Shown here: positions 16,078 to 24,900 of the stretch, piece after piece
How positions within the stretch are numbered: position 1 is the stretch's first letter
Layout: each line of letters starts with the position of its first letter
DNA from: Sulfurovum sp.
GTDB taxonomy: Bacteria > Campylobacterota > Campylobacteria > Campylobacterales > Sulfurovaceae
Reading direction: 5' to 3'
Length of the DNA stretch: 32,418 nt
NCBI GenBank assembly: GCA_027071315.1
Contig: JALSUP010000077.1
Coordinates: 1-32,418 of the forward strand
Notes under the pieces: generated by a model
Told to the model about the DNA's origin: nothing
The model's input: only the letters and a program-made list of their open reading frames with translations
Databases searched by the model: none
Program-made: the position numbers and the translations under genes

Positions 16078-16518
16078 ATGACTTGTTATGAAACACTGTT
16101 TGTAGTTAAACCTACACTGACAGACGAAGAGACTGCAGCACAGATCGCCAAGATCAAAGATGTACTTGCCAAAGAGGGTGCAGAACTTGTAGCCACTGAC
16201 GATATGGGAATGAGAAAACTTGCTTACCCTGTACAGAAAAATGACAGAGGATACTACACAGTATTGTTCTACAAAGGCGAAGGAACTGTGATCAACGAGC
16301 TTGAGAGAAATCTTAAGATCAACGAAGATGTCATTAAGTTTTTAACTGTAAAATATGTTAAAAATAAAGAGATCGCACAATTTGACAAACTTGTTGCAGC
16401 AGCGACTAAAAAAGCTGAAGCACCAGTTGAAAAAGCACCTGAAGCGACACCAGCTCCAGAAGCAGCACCTGAAGCTACACCGGCTCCAGAAGCAGCAGCT
16501 GAAACAACAGAAGCATAA
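16078..16518 (+). CDS. rpsF: 30S ribosomal protein S6
   Basis: A 146-residue ribosomal protein that binds 16S rRNA as a pair with S18 in the platform of the small subunit. The first 100 residues are standard S6 (MTCYETLFVVKPTLTDEE, then GMRKLAYPVQKNDRGYYTVL). From about residue 112 a low-complexity tail rich in Ala, Pro and Glu repeats the unit EATPAPEAAP; acidic S6 tails occur in other bacteria and can be modified or shed. The start is the ATG with AAAGGAAACA in front; the reading frame continues 66 bases upstream without a ribosome site. It leads the conserved rpsF-ssb-rpsR operon. Confidence 0.96.
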   Translation: MTCYETLFVVKPTLTDEETAAQIAKIKDVLAKEGAELVATDDMGMRKLAYPVQKNDRGYYTVLFYKGEGTVINELERNLKINEDVIKFLTVKYVKNKEIAQFDKLVAAATKKAEAPVEKAPEATPAPEAAPEATPAPEAAAETTEA

Positions 16519-16545
16519 TTTAACGCGACTAACAGGAGCAACCCT

Positions 16546-17049
16546 ATGTACAATAAGATCATTTTAGCAGGAAACCTAACCAGAGATGTAGAAGTAAGAT
16601 ACACACAAGGTGGGAGTGCCATTGGAAACACGGCAATCGCAACTTCACGTAAATTCAAATCTGCCACTGGTGAGCAAAAAGAAGAAGTTCTTTTTGTAGA
16701 CTTGACCTTCTTCGGAAGAACTGCTGAAATTGCAAATCAATATTTACGTAAGGGTAGCAAAGTTCTGGTAGATGGTAGATTGAAGCTTGACCAGTGGACA
16801 GCACAAGATGGAAGCAAGAGAAGTAAACACTCAGTGACTGTAGAGAACCTGCAGATGCTGGGGAGTAAAGATGAAGCACAAGGTGGCGGCTACAATTCAG
16901 CACCGGCTGGAGATACTTATTCTCAGCCTGCACCACAGCAGCAATCTTACTCTGCACCTTCTCAACCGGCTCCACAGGCTGCACCACAGCAGGCAGCACC
17001 AACCAACCTTCCAGAGATTGACATCAACGAAGATGAAATACCGTTTTAG
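16546..17049 (+). CDS. ssb: Single-stranded DNA-binding protein
   Basis: A 167-residue SSB that coats single-stranded DNA during replication and repair. The N-terminal OB fold (residues 1-108) starts [20 protein letters not shown] and carries the usual [19 protein letters not shown] and VDGRL segments. A flexible linker rich in Gln, Pro and Ala (115-155) leads to the acidic tip DINEDEIPF, the docking tail for partner proteins. An AGGAG ribosome site lies upstream. Its place between rpsF and rpsR is conserved across many bacteria, which keeps replication and translation genes under one promoter. Confidence 0.97.
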   Translation: MYNKIILAGNLTRDVEVRYTQGGSAIGNTAIATSRKFKSATGEQKEEVLFVDLTFFGRTAEIANQYLRKGSKVLVDGRLKLDQWTAQDGSKRSKHSVTVENLQMLGSKDEAQGGGYNSAPAGDTYSQPAPQQQSYSAPSQPAPQAAPQQAAPTNLPEIDINEDEIPF

Positions 17050-17060
17050 GAGAACAGACC

Positions 17061-17324
17061 ATGGCAGAAAGAAGAAAATTTAAAAAGAGATTTTGTAAAT
17101 ATTGTGAGCAGAAAGTTGATTTTATCGACTATAAAGATTTGAATGGACTTAAATTCAGTTTAAGTGAAAGATTCAAGATCATGCCAAGAAGATTGACTGG
17201 TAACTGTAAGCGTCACCAGGAGCTTGTAACAGTAGCGATCAAAAGAGCAAGACAAACAGCGCTTATCCCATACATCGTGGATAGAAAAAATGTTGTCGAG
17301 TCTCCATTCGAGAACTTGAGATAG
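17061..17324 (+). CDS. rpsR: 30S ribosomal protein S18
   Basis: An 87-residue basic ribosomal protein, partner of S6 in the platform of the small subunit. The core includes KFCKYCEQK-like ([17 protein letters not shown]), [16 protein letters not shown] and [17 protein letters not shown], all typical of S18; the two Cys in the CKYC unit are kept. An AGGAGA ribosome site lies 11 bases downstream of the ssb stop. The length is normal. The end of the gene is followed by double-hairpin repeat C, which may double as the operon terminator. Confidence 0.97.
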   Translation: MAERRKFKKRFCKYCEQKVDFIDYKDLNGLKFSLSERFKIMPRRLTGNCKRHQELVTVAIKRARQTALIPYIVDRKNVVESPFENLR

Positions 17325-17331
17325 TAATTCT

Positions 17332-17405
17332 CACGCACCAAATATAAGGTGCGTGATTACGCACCCTACGCGTATTTTTTAATGGTCGGCTGAAGCCAAC
17401 CCTAC
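17332..17405 (+). repeat. Hairpin repeat of the same family, copy C
   Basis: Three overlapping palindromes lie behind rpsR: CACGCACC/GGTGCGTG (17332-17355), GGTGCGT GATT ACGCACC (17348-17365) followed by CTACGCG, and GGTCGGCT GA AGCCAACC (17384-17401) followed by CTAC. The stem sequences differ from copies A, B and D, but the palindrome-plus-CCTACGCG ending is the same, so it is likely a diverged relative. It may end transcription of the rpsF operon. Confidence 0.65.
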
Positions 17406-17450
17406 AATACATTTCCCCTTCTTAACGTATACTCCCTCTACATTAACCTT

Positions 17451-17467
17451 TGTGTATAATTTACACA
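17451..17467 (+). promoter_or_regulatory. Palindromic promoter-like site
   Basis: TGTGTA at 17451-17456 and TACACA at 17462-17467 form a 6-bp palindrome with a 5-base spacer, and TATAAT at 17455-17460 overlaps it. It could be an operator-overlapped promoter reading toward the protease, upstream of the riboswitch, but no further evidence is visible. Confidence 0.3.
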
Positions 17468-17539
17468 CATCATTGTTTACGATTCTAAATATCATATTTT
17501 AAAATAAATTTTAAGTGACAATAGTATATATTAATATGT

Positions 17540-17545
17540 TATAAT
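17540..17545 (+). promoter_or_regulatory. -10 box for the riboswitch-protease transcript
   Basis: TATAAT at 17540-17545 within a very A/T-rich stretch would start transcription near 17552, just ahead of the riboswitch aptamer. GTGACA at 17515-17520 is a poor -35 at 19 bp spacing. Confidence 0.5.
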
Positions 17546-17561
17546 TTTTAATTTAAAATTA

Positions 17562-17650
17562 TACTCTGCAAAAAGCCAAACTATTTGCGAAAATAGGACG
17601 GAAAGCTATGGGTCTCAAGTAGATCGCCAGGCATACTCAGAAATTAGAGG
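17562..17650 (+). promoter_or_regulatory. GEMM (c-di-GMP-I type) riboswitch
   Basis: The leader of the protease gene carries the hallmarks of the GEMM-I aptamer. AAAGCCAAA is followed by a 6-bp stem CTATTT/AAATAG closed by a GCGA (GNRA) tetraloop at 17587-17590. Next comes GACGGAAAGC (17597-17606), the conserved tetraloop receptor (consensus GACGCAAAGCC), then GGTCT-caagt-AGATC and GCCAGGC, matching the second arm. By alignment with remembered Vibrio and Geobacter sequences, the position that separates c-di-GMP from cGAMP binders (G20 versus A20) is G here, favouring c-di-GMP. The expression platform is not clear: no strong terminator follows, and a AAGGGGAG ribosome site comes next. Confidence 0.7.
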
Positions 17651-17691
17651 TTTTTATTAAATAAATATTATATATAACAAGGGGAGATAAT

Positions 17692-19452
17692 ATGAAAAGA
17701 ATACATAAACTAACACTTGCATTATTGCCATTAATGATGGCTAATAATGTTTATGCAGCAGATAATGCTAACAACATACTTACCAGTATTGATAAGAAGA
17801 TTTCTGTAGAGACGCAACCTGTAACAGTGATGGTTCGATTAAAAAAAGGCTTTAAACCGTCTATTGTCTATAAGAATTTTTTAGCGCAAACAAAACTACA
17901 AGCAAATGATATTCAAAATGTTAGAAGATTCGCACTTTCATCACATAAGCCTGGTATTTTAGCATCAGGGAAAAAACATATTTTAGTGTTAGCATCTTCA
18001 ACACTTACTGAAGATGAATTAGTACAAGCTGCAAAAACAATAGAAGGTATGGACTTGGTTGAAGTTTCAAGACCTATACAGCTTGACAGTATTTCTACAA
18101 ATGCCACGCCTAATGACCCAAGTTATAGCAGTCTTTGGGGTATGAATAATGCACAAGATGCAGACATAGATGCGCCTGAAGCATGGGATGTTGGCACAGG
18201 TAGTAGAACCGTTGTTGTAGGTATTATTGATACAGGTATCAACTATACGCATCCTGATCTTATCAACAATATTTGGACTAACCCTGGTGAAATAGCAGGA
18301 AATGGTATTGATGATGATGGCAATGGATATATAGATGATATCCATGGTATAGATGTCGTAAATGGTGATACTGATCCTATGGATGATAATAGTCACGGGA
18401 GTCATTGTGCTGGTACTATTGGTGCTGAAGGAAACAATGGAGAAGGTGTTGTTGGGGTAAACTGGGTTGTCTCAATTGCTGGATGTAAATTTTTAAGTGA
18501 TGCTGGTTCAGGAGGCACAGCTGGTGCAGTTGAATGTGTGAATTATTTTAATGATTTAAAAACTAACTATGGTGTTAACATTGTAGTTACAAACAACTCA
18601 TGGGGTGGAGGAGGCTACTCTTCAATCCTTGAAGATGCCATTGCTGAAGGTGCAGCAGCAGATATTATCTTTGCTGCTGCGGCAGGAAATAGTAGTGATG
18701 ATAATGATGCCGGTGACTATTATCCTGCTAACTATGATGTAGATAGTATTATAACTGTTGCGGCCACTGACAGTAATGATCAATTGGCTTCATTTTCAAG
18801 TTATGGGGCAACAAGTGTTGAACTTGCAGCACCTGGTGTTAGTATTTACAGTACCGTACTTGGAACTTCATATGGTACTAAAAGTGGTACATCAATGGCG
18901 ACACCTCATGTTGCAGGTGCTGTTGCATTGATGGCTTCAGAATTTCCAGATGAAACTGCTACTGAGAGAAAAATGCGTATTTTAAATGCTGTTGATCGTC
19001 TTCCAAACTTAAATGGCGTAGTGATTACAGCAGGACGTCTAAACATTGCCAGAGCAATTGTTGGAGGGACAACTACACCACCTTATACATATACTATACT
19101 TGATATTGATGATGAATGGACAGCTGAGTCAGAGAATGCAAGACATAGAGATGGAAGATATGCAGCTTACAATACCTTTACTTTAACACAAGAGACAGAA
19201 GTAAGCATTGATTTAACTTCAAGTACTGATACGTATTTATATTTATTAGATAGTGCTGATAATATCATTGCACAAGATGATGATGGCGGAGCTAGTCTAA
19301 ATTCTAAAATTACAAGAACTTTAGAAGCAGGAACGTATACAACAGAATCTACTACTTATAATGCAAGTGCGACAGGTGTATTTAATCTTAAAGTCACAGG
19401 AGAACGTGACGTTACTATGAATCCATCTATTATTACTTACCTTTTATTTTAA
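17692..19452 (+). CDS. Secreted subtilisin-like serine protease (S8) with PPC-like domain
   Basis: A 586-residue exported protease. A signal peptide (cleavage after VYA, near residue 22) is followed by an inhibitor-like propeptide (about 38-130). The S8 domain (about 140-460) has the complete triad: Asp180 in VVGIIDTGINYTHPDL, His235 in DDNSHGSHCAG and Ser401 in SGTSMATPHVAG, with the oxyanion Asn333 in AAAGN. The C-terminal portion (about 475-575) resembles a bacterial pre-peptidase domain, with DTYLYLLDSADNIIAQDDDGG. It ends in a hydrophobic YLLF. The A/T content looks higher than in its neighbours. It stands alone behind a GEMM riboswitch, so secretion is likely tuned to c-di-GMP. Confidence 0.93.
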   Translation: MKRIHKLTLALLPLMMANNVYAADNANNILTSIDKKISVETQPVTVMVRLKKGFKPSIVYKNFLAQTKLQANDIQNVRRFALSSHKPGILASGKKHILVLASSTLTEDELVQAAKTIEGMDLVEVSRPIQLDSISTNATPNDPSYSSLWGMNNAQDADIDAPEAWDVGTGSRTVVVGIIDTGINYTHPDLINNIWTNPGEIAGNGIDDDGNGYIDDIHGIDVVNGDTDPMDDNSHGSHCAGTIGAEGNNGEGVVGVNWVVSIAGCKFLSDAGSGGTAGAVECVNYFNDLKTNYGVNIVVTNNSWGGGGYSSILEDAIAEGAAADIIFAAAAGNSSDDNDAGDYYPANYDVDSIITVAATDSNDQLASFSSYGATSVELAAPGVSIYSTVLGTSYGTKSGTSMATPHVAGAVALMASEFPDETATERKMRILNAVDRLPNLNGVVITAGRLNIARAIVGGTTTPPYTYTILDIDDEWTAESENARHRDGRYAAYNTFTLTQETEVSIDLTSSTDTYLYLLDSADNIIAQDDDGGASLNSKITRTLEAGTYTTESTTYNASATGVFNLKVTGERDVTMNPSIITYLLF

Positions 19453-19471
19453 TAGAAACTTAACTTAAACG

Positions 19472-19495
19472 ATTCCCTCTTTCTAGAGAGGGAAT
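19472..19495 (+). terminator. Hairpin behind the protease gene
   Basis: ATTCCCTCT at 19472-19480 pairs with AGAGGGAAT at 19487-19495 over a 6-base loop, 20 bp after the protease stop. The stem is strong but no T-run follows, so it may stabilise the message end rather than terminate alone. Confidence 0.5.
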
Positions 19496-19551
19496 ATCTG
19501 TGCATGGAATTAAGTATATGCATACTCCATACTATCGCATCAAGTCAAGCA

Positions 19552-20253
19552 CTACTTTCCCAATACTATAAAGCGTTTATCCGCTTCCTCTAAGCCATAT
19601 AAATTCACTTCATCATCATTCAGTAATTTAAGTCCTGACAATTTTACTAAATCATCTACCCTATGATAATACTGATTTATGGTTTCTTGAGACTTTTTAA
19701 AACACTCACCCTCTTTTTCAAAAAGTGTGAATTCTGATACATACTCCCCGTTTTCAAAGTCGCTGTCTACAGTCACAAAGCGATCTTCATCATCGACAAT
19801 GAAAGACCCCACAGCTACATTTTCAAAACCGTAAAGTGTGTTGATGTCACAAAGGAAAAGTCCCCCGACATTGAGATGTGACTTCACACAGGTAAGGAAG
19901 CTTTCTAATTGTGTTTTGTTCAGGTAGTTTAACATATCGAAAACAGCTGTTATCACGTCGTAGTTGCCATTTAAATCACATAAGTCTATGCACTCTGCAT
20001 CATAGCCCTGTTCCTGTGTTTGAGCCACCATAAGAGGACTAAGGTCTATGCCTTTTACTTTTGGTATCTCCAAAGCACCCTGCATTTGACGCAGGAAATC
20101 TCCGGAGCCGCAGCCGACGTCCAAAAGAGTCGTGAAATCCTGTGTATTTAAAAAAAGGAGATAGTGGGCATAGAGGCTGGGAGCAGCCTCTTTGACGCCA
20201 AGAAGGTCCTCTACTTTGGCGTAGAGGTCGAGTGAATCGGAAGTGTTAGGCAT
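19552..20253 (-). CDS. Class I SAM-dependent methyltransferase
   Basis: A 233-residue methyltransferase of unknown substrate. Motif I is LLDVGCGSGDF (residues 43-53), followed by the acidic motif II region VKGIDLSPLMVAQTQEQGYD, and then YDVITAVFDMLNYL (motif IV region). No membrane segment or RNA-binding domain is visible. Its ATG overlaps the last eight bases of hisG, so it is translated with hisG, yet no methylation step is part of histidine synthesis. Co-translation could reflect simple convenience. Small metabolite or protein methylation are both possible. Confidence 0.85.
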   Translation of the reverse strand: MPNTSDSLDLYAKVEDLLGVKEAAPSLYAHYLLFLNTQDFTTLLDVGCGSGDFLRQMQGALEIPKVKGIDLSPLMVAQTQEQGYDAECIDLCDLNGNYDVITAVFDMLNYLNKTQLESFLTCVKSHLNVGGLFLCDINTLYGFENVAVGSFIVDDEDRFVTVDSDFENGEYVSEFTLFEKEGECFKKSQETINQYYHRVDDLVKLSGLKLLNDDEVNLYGLEEADKRFIVLGK

Positions 20254-20866
20254 TTCTTTCTACAACAGTTTTGATCTTTTCATAAAGTGAAAGGATTTCA
20301 CTTTTTTTAGCATAAAAGCTGTTTTTATTGGCAATGAGGTAAGCCGAAGAATCCATAATGTCTTCTGCCACTTTCAAGCCATTCTCTCTCATGGTAGACC
20401 CGGTTTCAACAATGTCTACAATGGCATCTGCTAAACCGACCAAAGGTGCAAGTTCTATAGAACCGTAGAGTTTTACTACTTCAACACCGACAGCTTTCTG
20501 TGCAAAGTAGTTTTTAGTGATATTGACCATTTTCGTCGCTACTTTAATATTCGGGCGGGACCAGTCAAGTTCATCTTCATTTTTAATACCAATGGCGACT
20601 TTACACTTGCCAAGCTGCATGTCTAGGAGTTGAATGATGTCCAGCTCTTTTTCTGTAATGACATCAAGACCCACCACACCAATGTCTGCGGCACCATGTT
20701 CCACATACGTTGGTACATCCTGGTTACGTACATTTAAAAAACGGAATTCGCCCATATCCAAAATGAGTTCTCTTCCTTCAAATTTAAACTCTCCGCCAAA
20801 GATCTCCGCAAAGATCTCCAAAGTCTGCTCTGCAATTCTTCCTTTTGGAAGTGCTACTGTTAACAT
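20246..20866 (-). CDS. hisG: ATP phosphoribosyltransferase, short form
   Basis: A 206-residue enzyme for the first step of histidine synthesis, joining ATP and phosphoribosyl pyrophosphate. The sequence begins LTVALPKGRIAEQTLEIF and contains the PRPP-loop segment AIVDIVETGSTMRENGL (around residues 148-164), a clear HisG signature. The length shows the short form (HisG-S), which lacks the C-terminal regulatory domain and normally needs the HisZ partner; hisZ is not in this window. It overlaps coaX by seven bases and the methyltransferase by eight. Confidence 0.95.
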   Translation of the reverse strand: MLTVALPKGRIAEQTLEIFAEIFGGEFKFEGRELILDMGEFRFLNVRNQDVPTYVEHGAADIGVVGLDVITEKELDIIQLLDMQLGKCKVAIGIKNEDELDWSRPNIKVATKMVNITKNYFAQKAVGVEVVKLYGSIELAPLVGLADAIVDIVETGSTMRENGLKVAEDIMDSSAYLIANKNSFYAKKSEILSLYEKIKTVVERNA

Positions 20867-21483
20867 AATTCATTATCCTTTAAGACTTGTCTCATTCCGG
20901 AGAACACAAGTAGTTCATCGTAAACGGCTTCTTCAAAAAAGGTGGAGAGGAACCTGCCGTCTCCCCCTGTAAAATAAAGTGCTTTACCCTGACTGTGTTT
21001 CTCTATGAGTGCTTTTATTGACGCGATTATACCATAGCTTATCTGCTCTTTTGTTGTAAGCGGGAGCTGACTTAAGTCAATGCTGCTATGGAGTTCTGTC
21101 TCTAAAACCGGAGAGATCATTTCATAACTCTTCAGCATCGCTTTGAGTCCGGGGAAAATAACACCGCCCCGATAGATCCCCTCTTCCATAACATCCAAGG
21201 TAATGGCTGAACCGGCATCGATAAAAAGTCCGTTTTGATGACTGAGACAGAGTGCTTTTCTATCCACGCCCATGGTCTCATACTCTCCGTCTATATGGAT
21301 TTTAGAAGAGATATTTTTCCAGTTTCCGATCGCTTCTATCTCATCACTCAGCTGATGTTTGACAGAGATATAACAGAGTTTCTCATGGGCATATTTGGAA
21401 ATCGCTTCACCATAAAGAAGATGCTCCACATTTTGACCATCAAAAATATGGAAATGGGTATTCCCGATATCGGCTAACAACAT
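20860..21483 (-). CDS. coaX: Type III pantothenate kinase
   Basis: A 207-residue kinase that phosphorylates pantothenate, the first step of coenzyme A synthesis. The ASKHA-fold phosphate loop is DIGNTHFHIF (residues 5-14), and the second conserved strand is FIDAGSAITLDVM, with the later LYFTGGDGRFL. The family is smaller here than the 255-residue average, common in Campylobacterota. The ATG has an excellent GGAGGA site directly after repeat D, which therefore lies immediately upstream of the ribosome site. It overlaps hisG downstream. Confidence 0.92.
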   Translation of the reverse strand: MLLADIGNTHFHIFDGQNVEHLLYGEAISKYAHEKLCYISVKHQLSDEIEAIGNWKNISSKIHIDGEYETMGVDRKALCLSHQNGLFIDAGSAITLDVMEEGIYRGGVIFPGLKAMLKSYEMISPVLETELHSSIDLSQLPLTTKEQISYGIIASIKALIEKHSQGKALYFTGGDGRFLSTFFEEAVYDELLVFSGMRQVLKDNELC

Positions 21484-21493
21484 CTTTCCTCCT

Positions 21494-21568
21494 CGCGTAG
21501 GGTGGATTCATCCACCGTCAAAATAAAATATGGGTGCAAGAGAATGGTGGGAAATCCCACCCTACGCG
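21494..21568 (+). repeat. Double-hairpin repeat, copy D
   Basis: The best-preserved copy: perfect ends CGCGTAGGGTGG and CCACCCTACGCG, with inner hairpins GGTGGATTCATCCACC and GGTGGGAAATCCCACC. It fills the gap between the 110-residue gene and coaX. The stop codon of the 110-residue protein (TAG, 21562-21564 on the minus strand) is supplied by the end of the element. Confidence 0.9.
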
Positions 21569-21894
21569 TTTTCATGCCAGACTTTCCAGTTATTTTCTTC
21601 CAAAAGTGCTTTAGCCTTAGAGCAAAGTGGTGCCTTAATAATAATGTACTTCTTAGTGATTTTAGAGTCGACATACTTTTCTACTTTTTCATGCAGCAGC
21701 ATCAACTCTGTAGCCTCTTTTTTCAAGATACGGCTCTTCTTTTCAATAGACATGACCAAAGCATAATAGCCCTGCATAGTCACACCCAGATAGAGGGCGA
21801 TCTTTTTACGTGAACCAAGCTCTTTTGGGCTTATCTCTTTGAGTGATTTGAATACCAGGTTTTTTGTGTGTAAATAATCTACAATTTCTTTCAT
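21562..21894 (-). CDS. Hypothetical protein, 110 aa
   Basis: An unrecognised small basic protein. It is soluble, rich in Lys and Leu, with a predicted helical middle (ATELMLLHEKVEKYVDSKIT) and no signal or membrane segment. The segment SRKKIALYLGVTMQGYYALVM could be a short helix-turn-helix, but no family can be named. It lies on the same strand as coaX-hisG, 78 bp upstream of coaX. The last codons and the stop lie in repeat D, so the original C-terminus may have been trimmed or extended by insertion of that element. Confidence 0.65.
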   Translation of the reverse strand: MKEIVDYLHTKNLVFKSLKEISPKELGSRKKIALYLGVTMQGYYALVMSIEKKSRILKKEATELMLLHEKVEKYVDSKITKKYIIIKAPLCSKAKALLEENNWKVWHENA

Positions 21895-21933
21895 CTTAAC
21901 ATCATAGCAAAATGCTGCTTCTAAGCAATTTTA

Positions 21934-24900
21934 TTACATTCTCAAAAGTTCCACAAGCTCTTTACCATCAAACTTCTCTTCCTTGTTTTCACCGTTCTTA
22001 TAAATGCCATCCTGTAAAGATTTTTTCTTTTCCTGAAGCTTAAGTATTTGCTCTTCGATGGAATTTTCTACTATAAGCTTATACACAAATACTGGTTTAT
22101 CCTGTCCTATACGATAGGCTCTGTCTGTGGCTTGGTTTTCTACTGCGGGGTTCCACCATGGGTCATAGTGTATGACCGTGTCCGCAGCTACCAGATTCAG
22201 ACCTACACCCCCTGCTTTGAGACTAATAAGAAAAATATTTGCATTACCCTTGCTAAACTTCTCTATGGCTTCTTCTCTTTTGCGTGTGGCACCGGTCAAC
22301 TTAGTATAGCTGTATTTTCTCTTTTTTATCTCCTCTTCAATGATACTAAGCATAGTAGTAAACTGTGAAAATACCAATACTTTTCTGCCCTCGCTCTGCA
22401 ACTCTTCCATCAATTCCAAAAAGAGTTCAAGTTTAGCTGATTCTTTTATATTTTTGGCTGCATCGAGCTGCAAGAGTTGAGGATGACAACATACTTGACG
22501 AAGCTTCAATAAGGCATCAAGTATAGTAATATGACTCCGTGAAAGCCCTTTACCTTTAATTGCCTCTCTTACTTTCTTTTCCATAGTGACACGTATATTT
22601 TCATACAGTGTCGCTTGTATTTTTGAAAATGTAGCTCTTTTAATAATCTCGGTTTTGCTTGGCAGTTCCAAAGCTACCTCATCTTTGGTTCTTCTGAGTA
22701 TGAAGGGTGCTACTTTTTTGTTTAGCAGTGCTCTTCTTGTCATATCATGCTCTTTTTCGATAGGGTTTTGATACAAACTTTTAAAGAGTTTAAGACTTTC
22801 TAAGAAACCAGGCATGACAAAGTCAAATATCGACCATAATTCTCCTAAGTGATTCTCTATAGGTGTACCGCTCAACGCCAGTTTATACTCTGAAGAAAAA
22901 GATTTGATTGCCACGGCCATTTTCGTTTTAGGATTTTTAATCTTTTGGGCTTCATCAAGTATAATATAGAGAAACTTCTCTGTCTTATATTTTTCTTCAT
23001 CTCTTTGTGCCAGCTGGTATGTCGTAAGTATAATATCATACGCACCTATTTTTGCAAATTTATCAGCTCTGTCTATACCATAAAGCTCTAGGAAACTAAG
23101 CTCTGGTGTAAACTTCTTTATCTCATTTTTCCAGTTTCCTATCAGTGAAGTCGGCATAATAATAAGTGTGGGGGCATTCAACTGATTCCTGCTTTTTAAA
23201 AGTTGTAAAAATGCTAAAGTTTGTACCGTTTTTCCCAGTCCCATATCATCTGCCAAAATACCTCCAAATCTAAAACTATACAGAAAATGTAACCAGTCAA
23301 GTCCGAACTGCTGATAGTCCCTCAACTCTGCATTGAGTGTTTTAGCAGGAGAGACAGACTCTATACCCTTAAAATTCTTAAGCTTGAGCGAAAGCTCTCT
23401 GAGCTCTTTCGCTCCTTTCCAGATGATGTCACTCTCTTCGTCCAATTCCAACAAATGTGCATCGTAAGGCTTGATCACAAGTGAATCACCCTCTTGTTTA
23501 TCAAAAAGTTCAAAGATTGTCCTCAAGATAGGTTTTATATCTTTAGATTCTATATGTAAAAACTTACCTTCTTCCATTTCAAAATTCAGTTTTTCAGGAA
23601 TCTCATCTATACTGTCATACTCTTTTAAAAGTGAACTGACTACAGGAAGAAGTTCTACTGACCTTCCTCCCACCTCTACAGAAAATGAAAGCTCAAACCA
23701 AGGATTTGTATCGCCTCCTTCAGATGCATCCACCACTACCGCATCAGCATACTCAAACGAAAAATTAAAACTCTCATTTATTTCAATCTCCCAACCAGCA
23801 TCACGTAAAGGTTCAATGTGATTCTCAATAAAATCACGCCAACGCTCGATGGCTTCCTGCATAGATGGATTTGCTAAACTAAGATAGGCTTGTAAAGCAT
23901 TTTCATAGGTAAATCCCAGTGATTCTATGGTCTCTGCATAACCCATCTCTTCTTGAATTGCTCTCACTATTTTAAGTGTCTTACTCTTTTGTGTCACCAT
24001 TTCATATTCACGTTGAGGGTAGATATTGACCTCGTAATCACCATACATCAAATGCAGCTCCATGACATGTACGGTTTGCAATACACTCTTTTTTCCAAAA
24101 AGGTAGAGGTAAGGCTTTGGTTTTACTTTAACCTCTTCAATAATAAAAGATTGAGGCAGAGGAAAACTCACATCTGGTAATTTCTCTACTACTTCCTGTG
24201 TTACCTTCGTGACTGTCTCCATCGACATTTCAGGTGCATGTAACATGCAAATAAGTCCCTCTTTATCGTACTCTGTATCCACATCATAGAGTCTATTGGT
24301 ATCGCTATTGATGCACATAGGAGGTATGGTATTTATTATAAGTTCCTCATTCTTGTGCAGATTTGAGATCAAATGTCCCTTACCCTCTTTTTCCATCCAT
24401 TCAAAAGTAAGTTTTTTGGATACATCTGCATAACAAAGCGGTACAGAACTGTCACGATAATAACATTTACCAGTTTTTACAAGTTCTTTAAGCATCAGTG
24501 CACCATATTCATCTATGAATTTAAATTCACGATGGTATGCCCCAACAGATGTATTATTAAGTTTAGCAATAAGTCTTCTGTCTTCATCTGTTAAATATGG
24601 ATAATAATATGTTTTATCATAGTAATACATCATATTTTCATTCGATACCTTAGCACCTTTTGAGATGCTGCCATTTTTTAAAAACTTCGCTTTACACAAA
24701 TCAAAATCATCAGTCCCATCCCGAAAAAGCCTGATAATCATAAGCTGTTCCTGCGCTTCATCCTGAAACGATTCTACTTTAGGCTGGTGTATTTTCATAA
24801 ATTTTTCAAGCCATTCTTTAGAGCTATCCACATCCCTTATCGTTGCATTGTAGGACATCATTTTAAATAAAACAGCAACCACATGTTTGCAGTCATAGCC

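Noticed and set aside
17562-17650. cGAMP-specific (GEMM-Ib) reading of the riboswitch
   Set aside because: Although the GCGA loop and GCGGAAAGC-like receptor recall Geobacter cGAMP aptamers, the discriminating base appears to be G, which favours c-di-GMP; the alignment is by eye.
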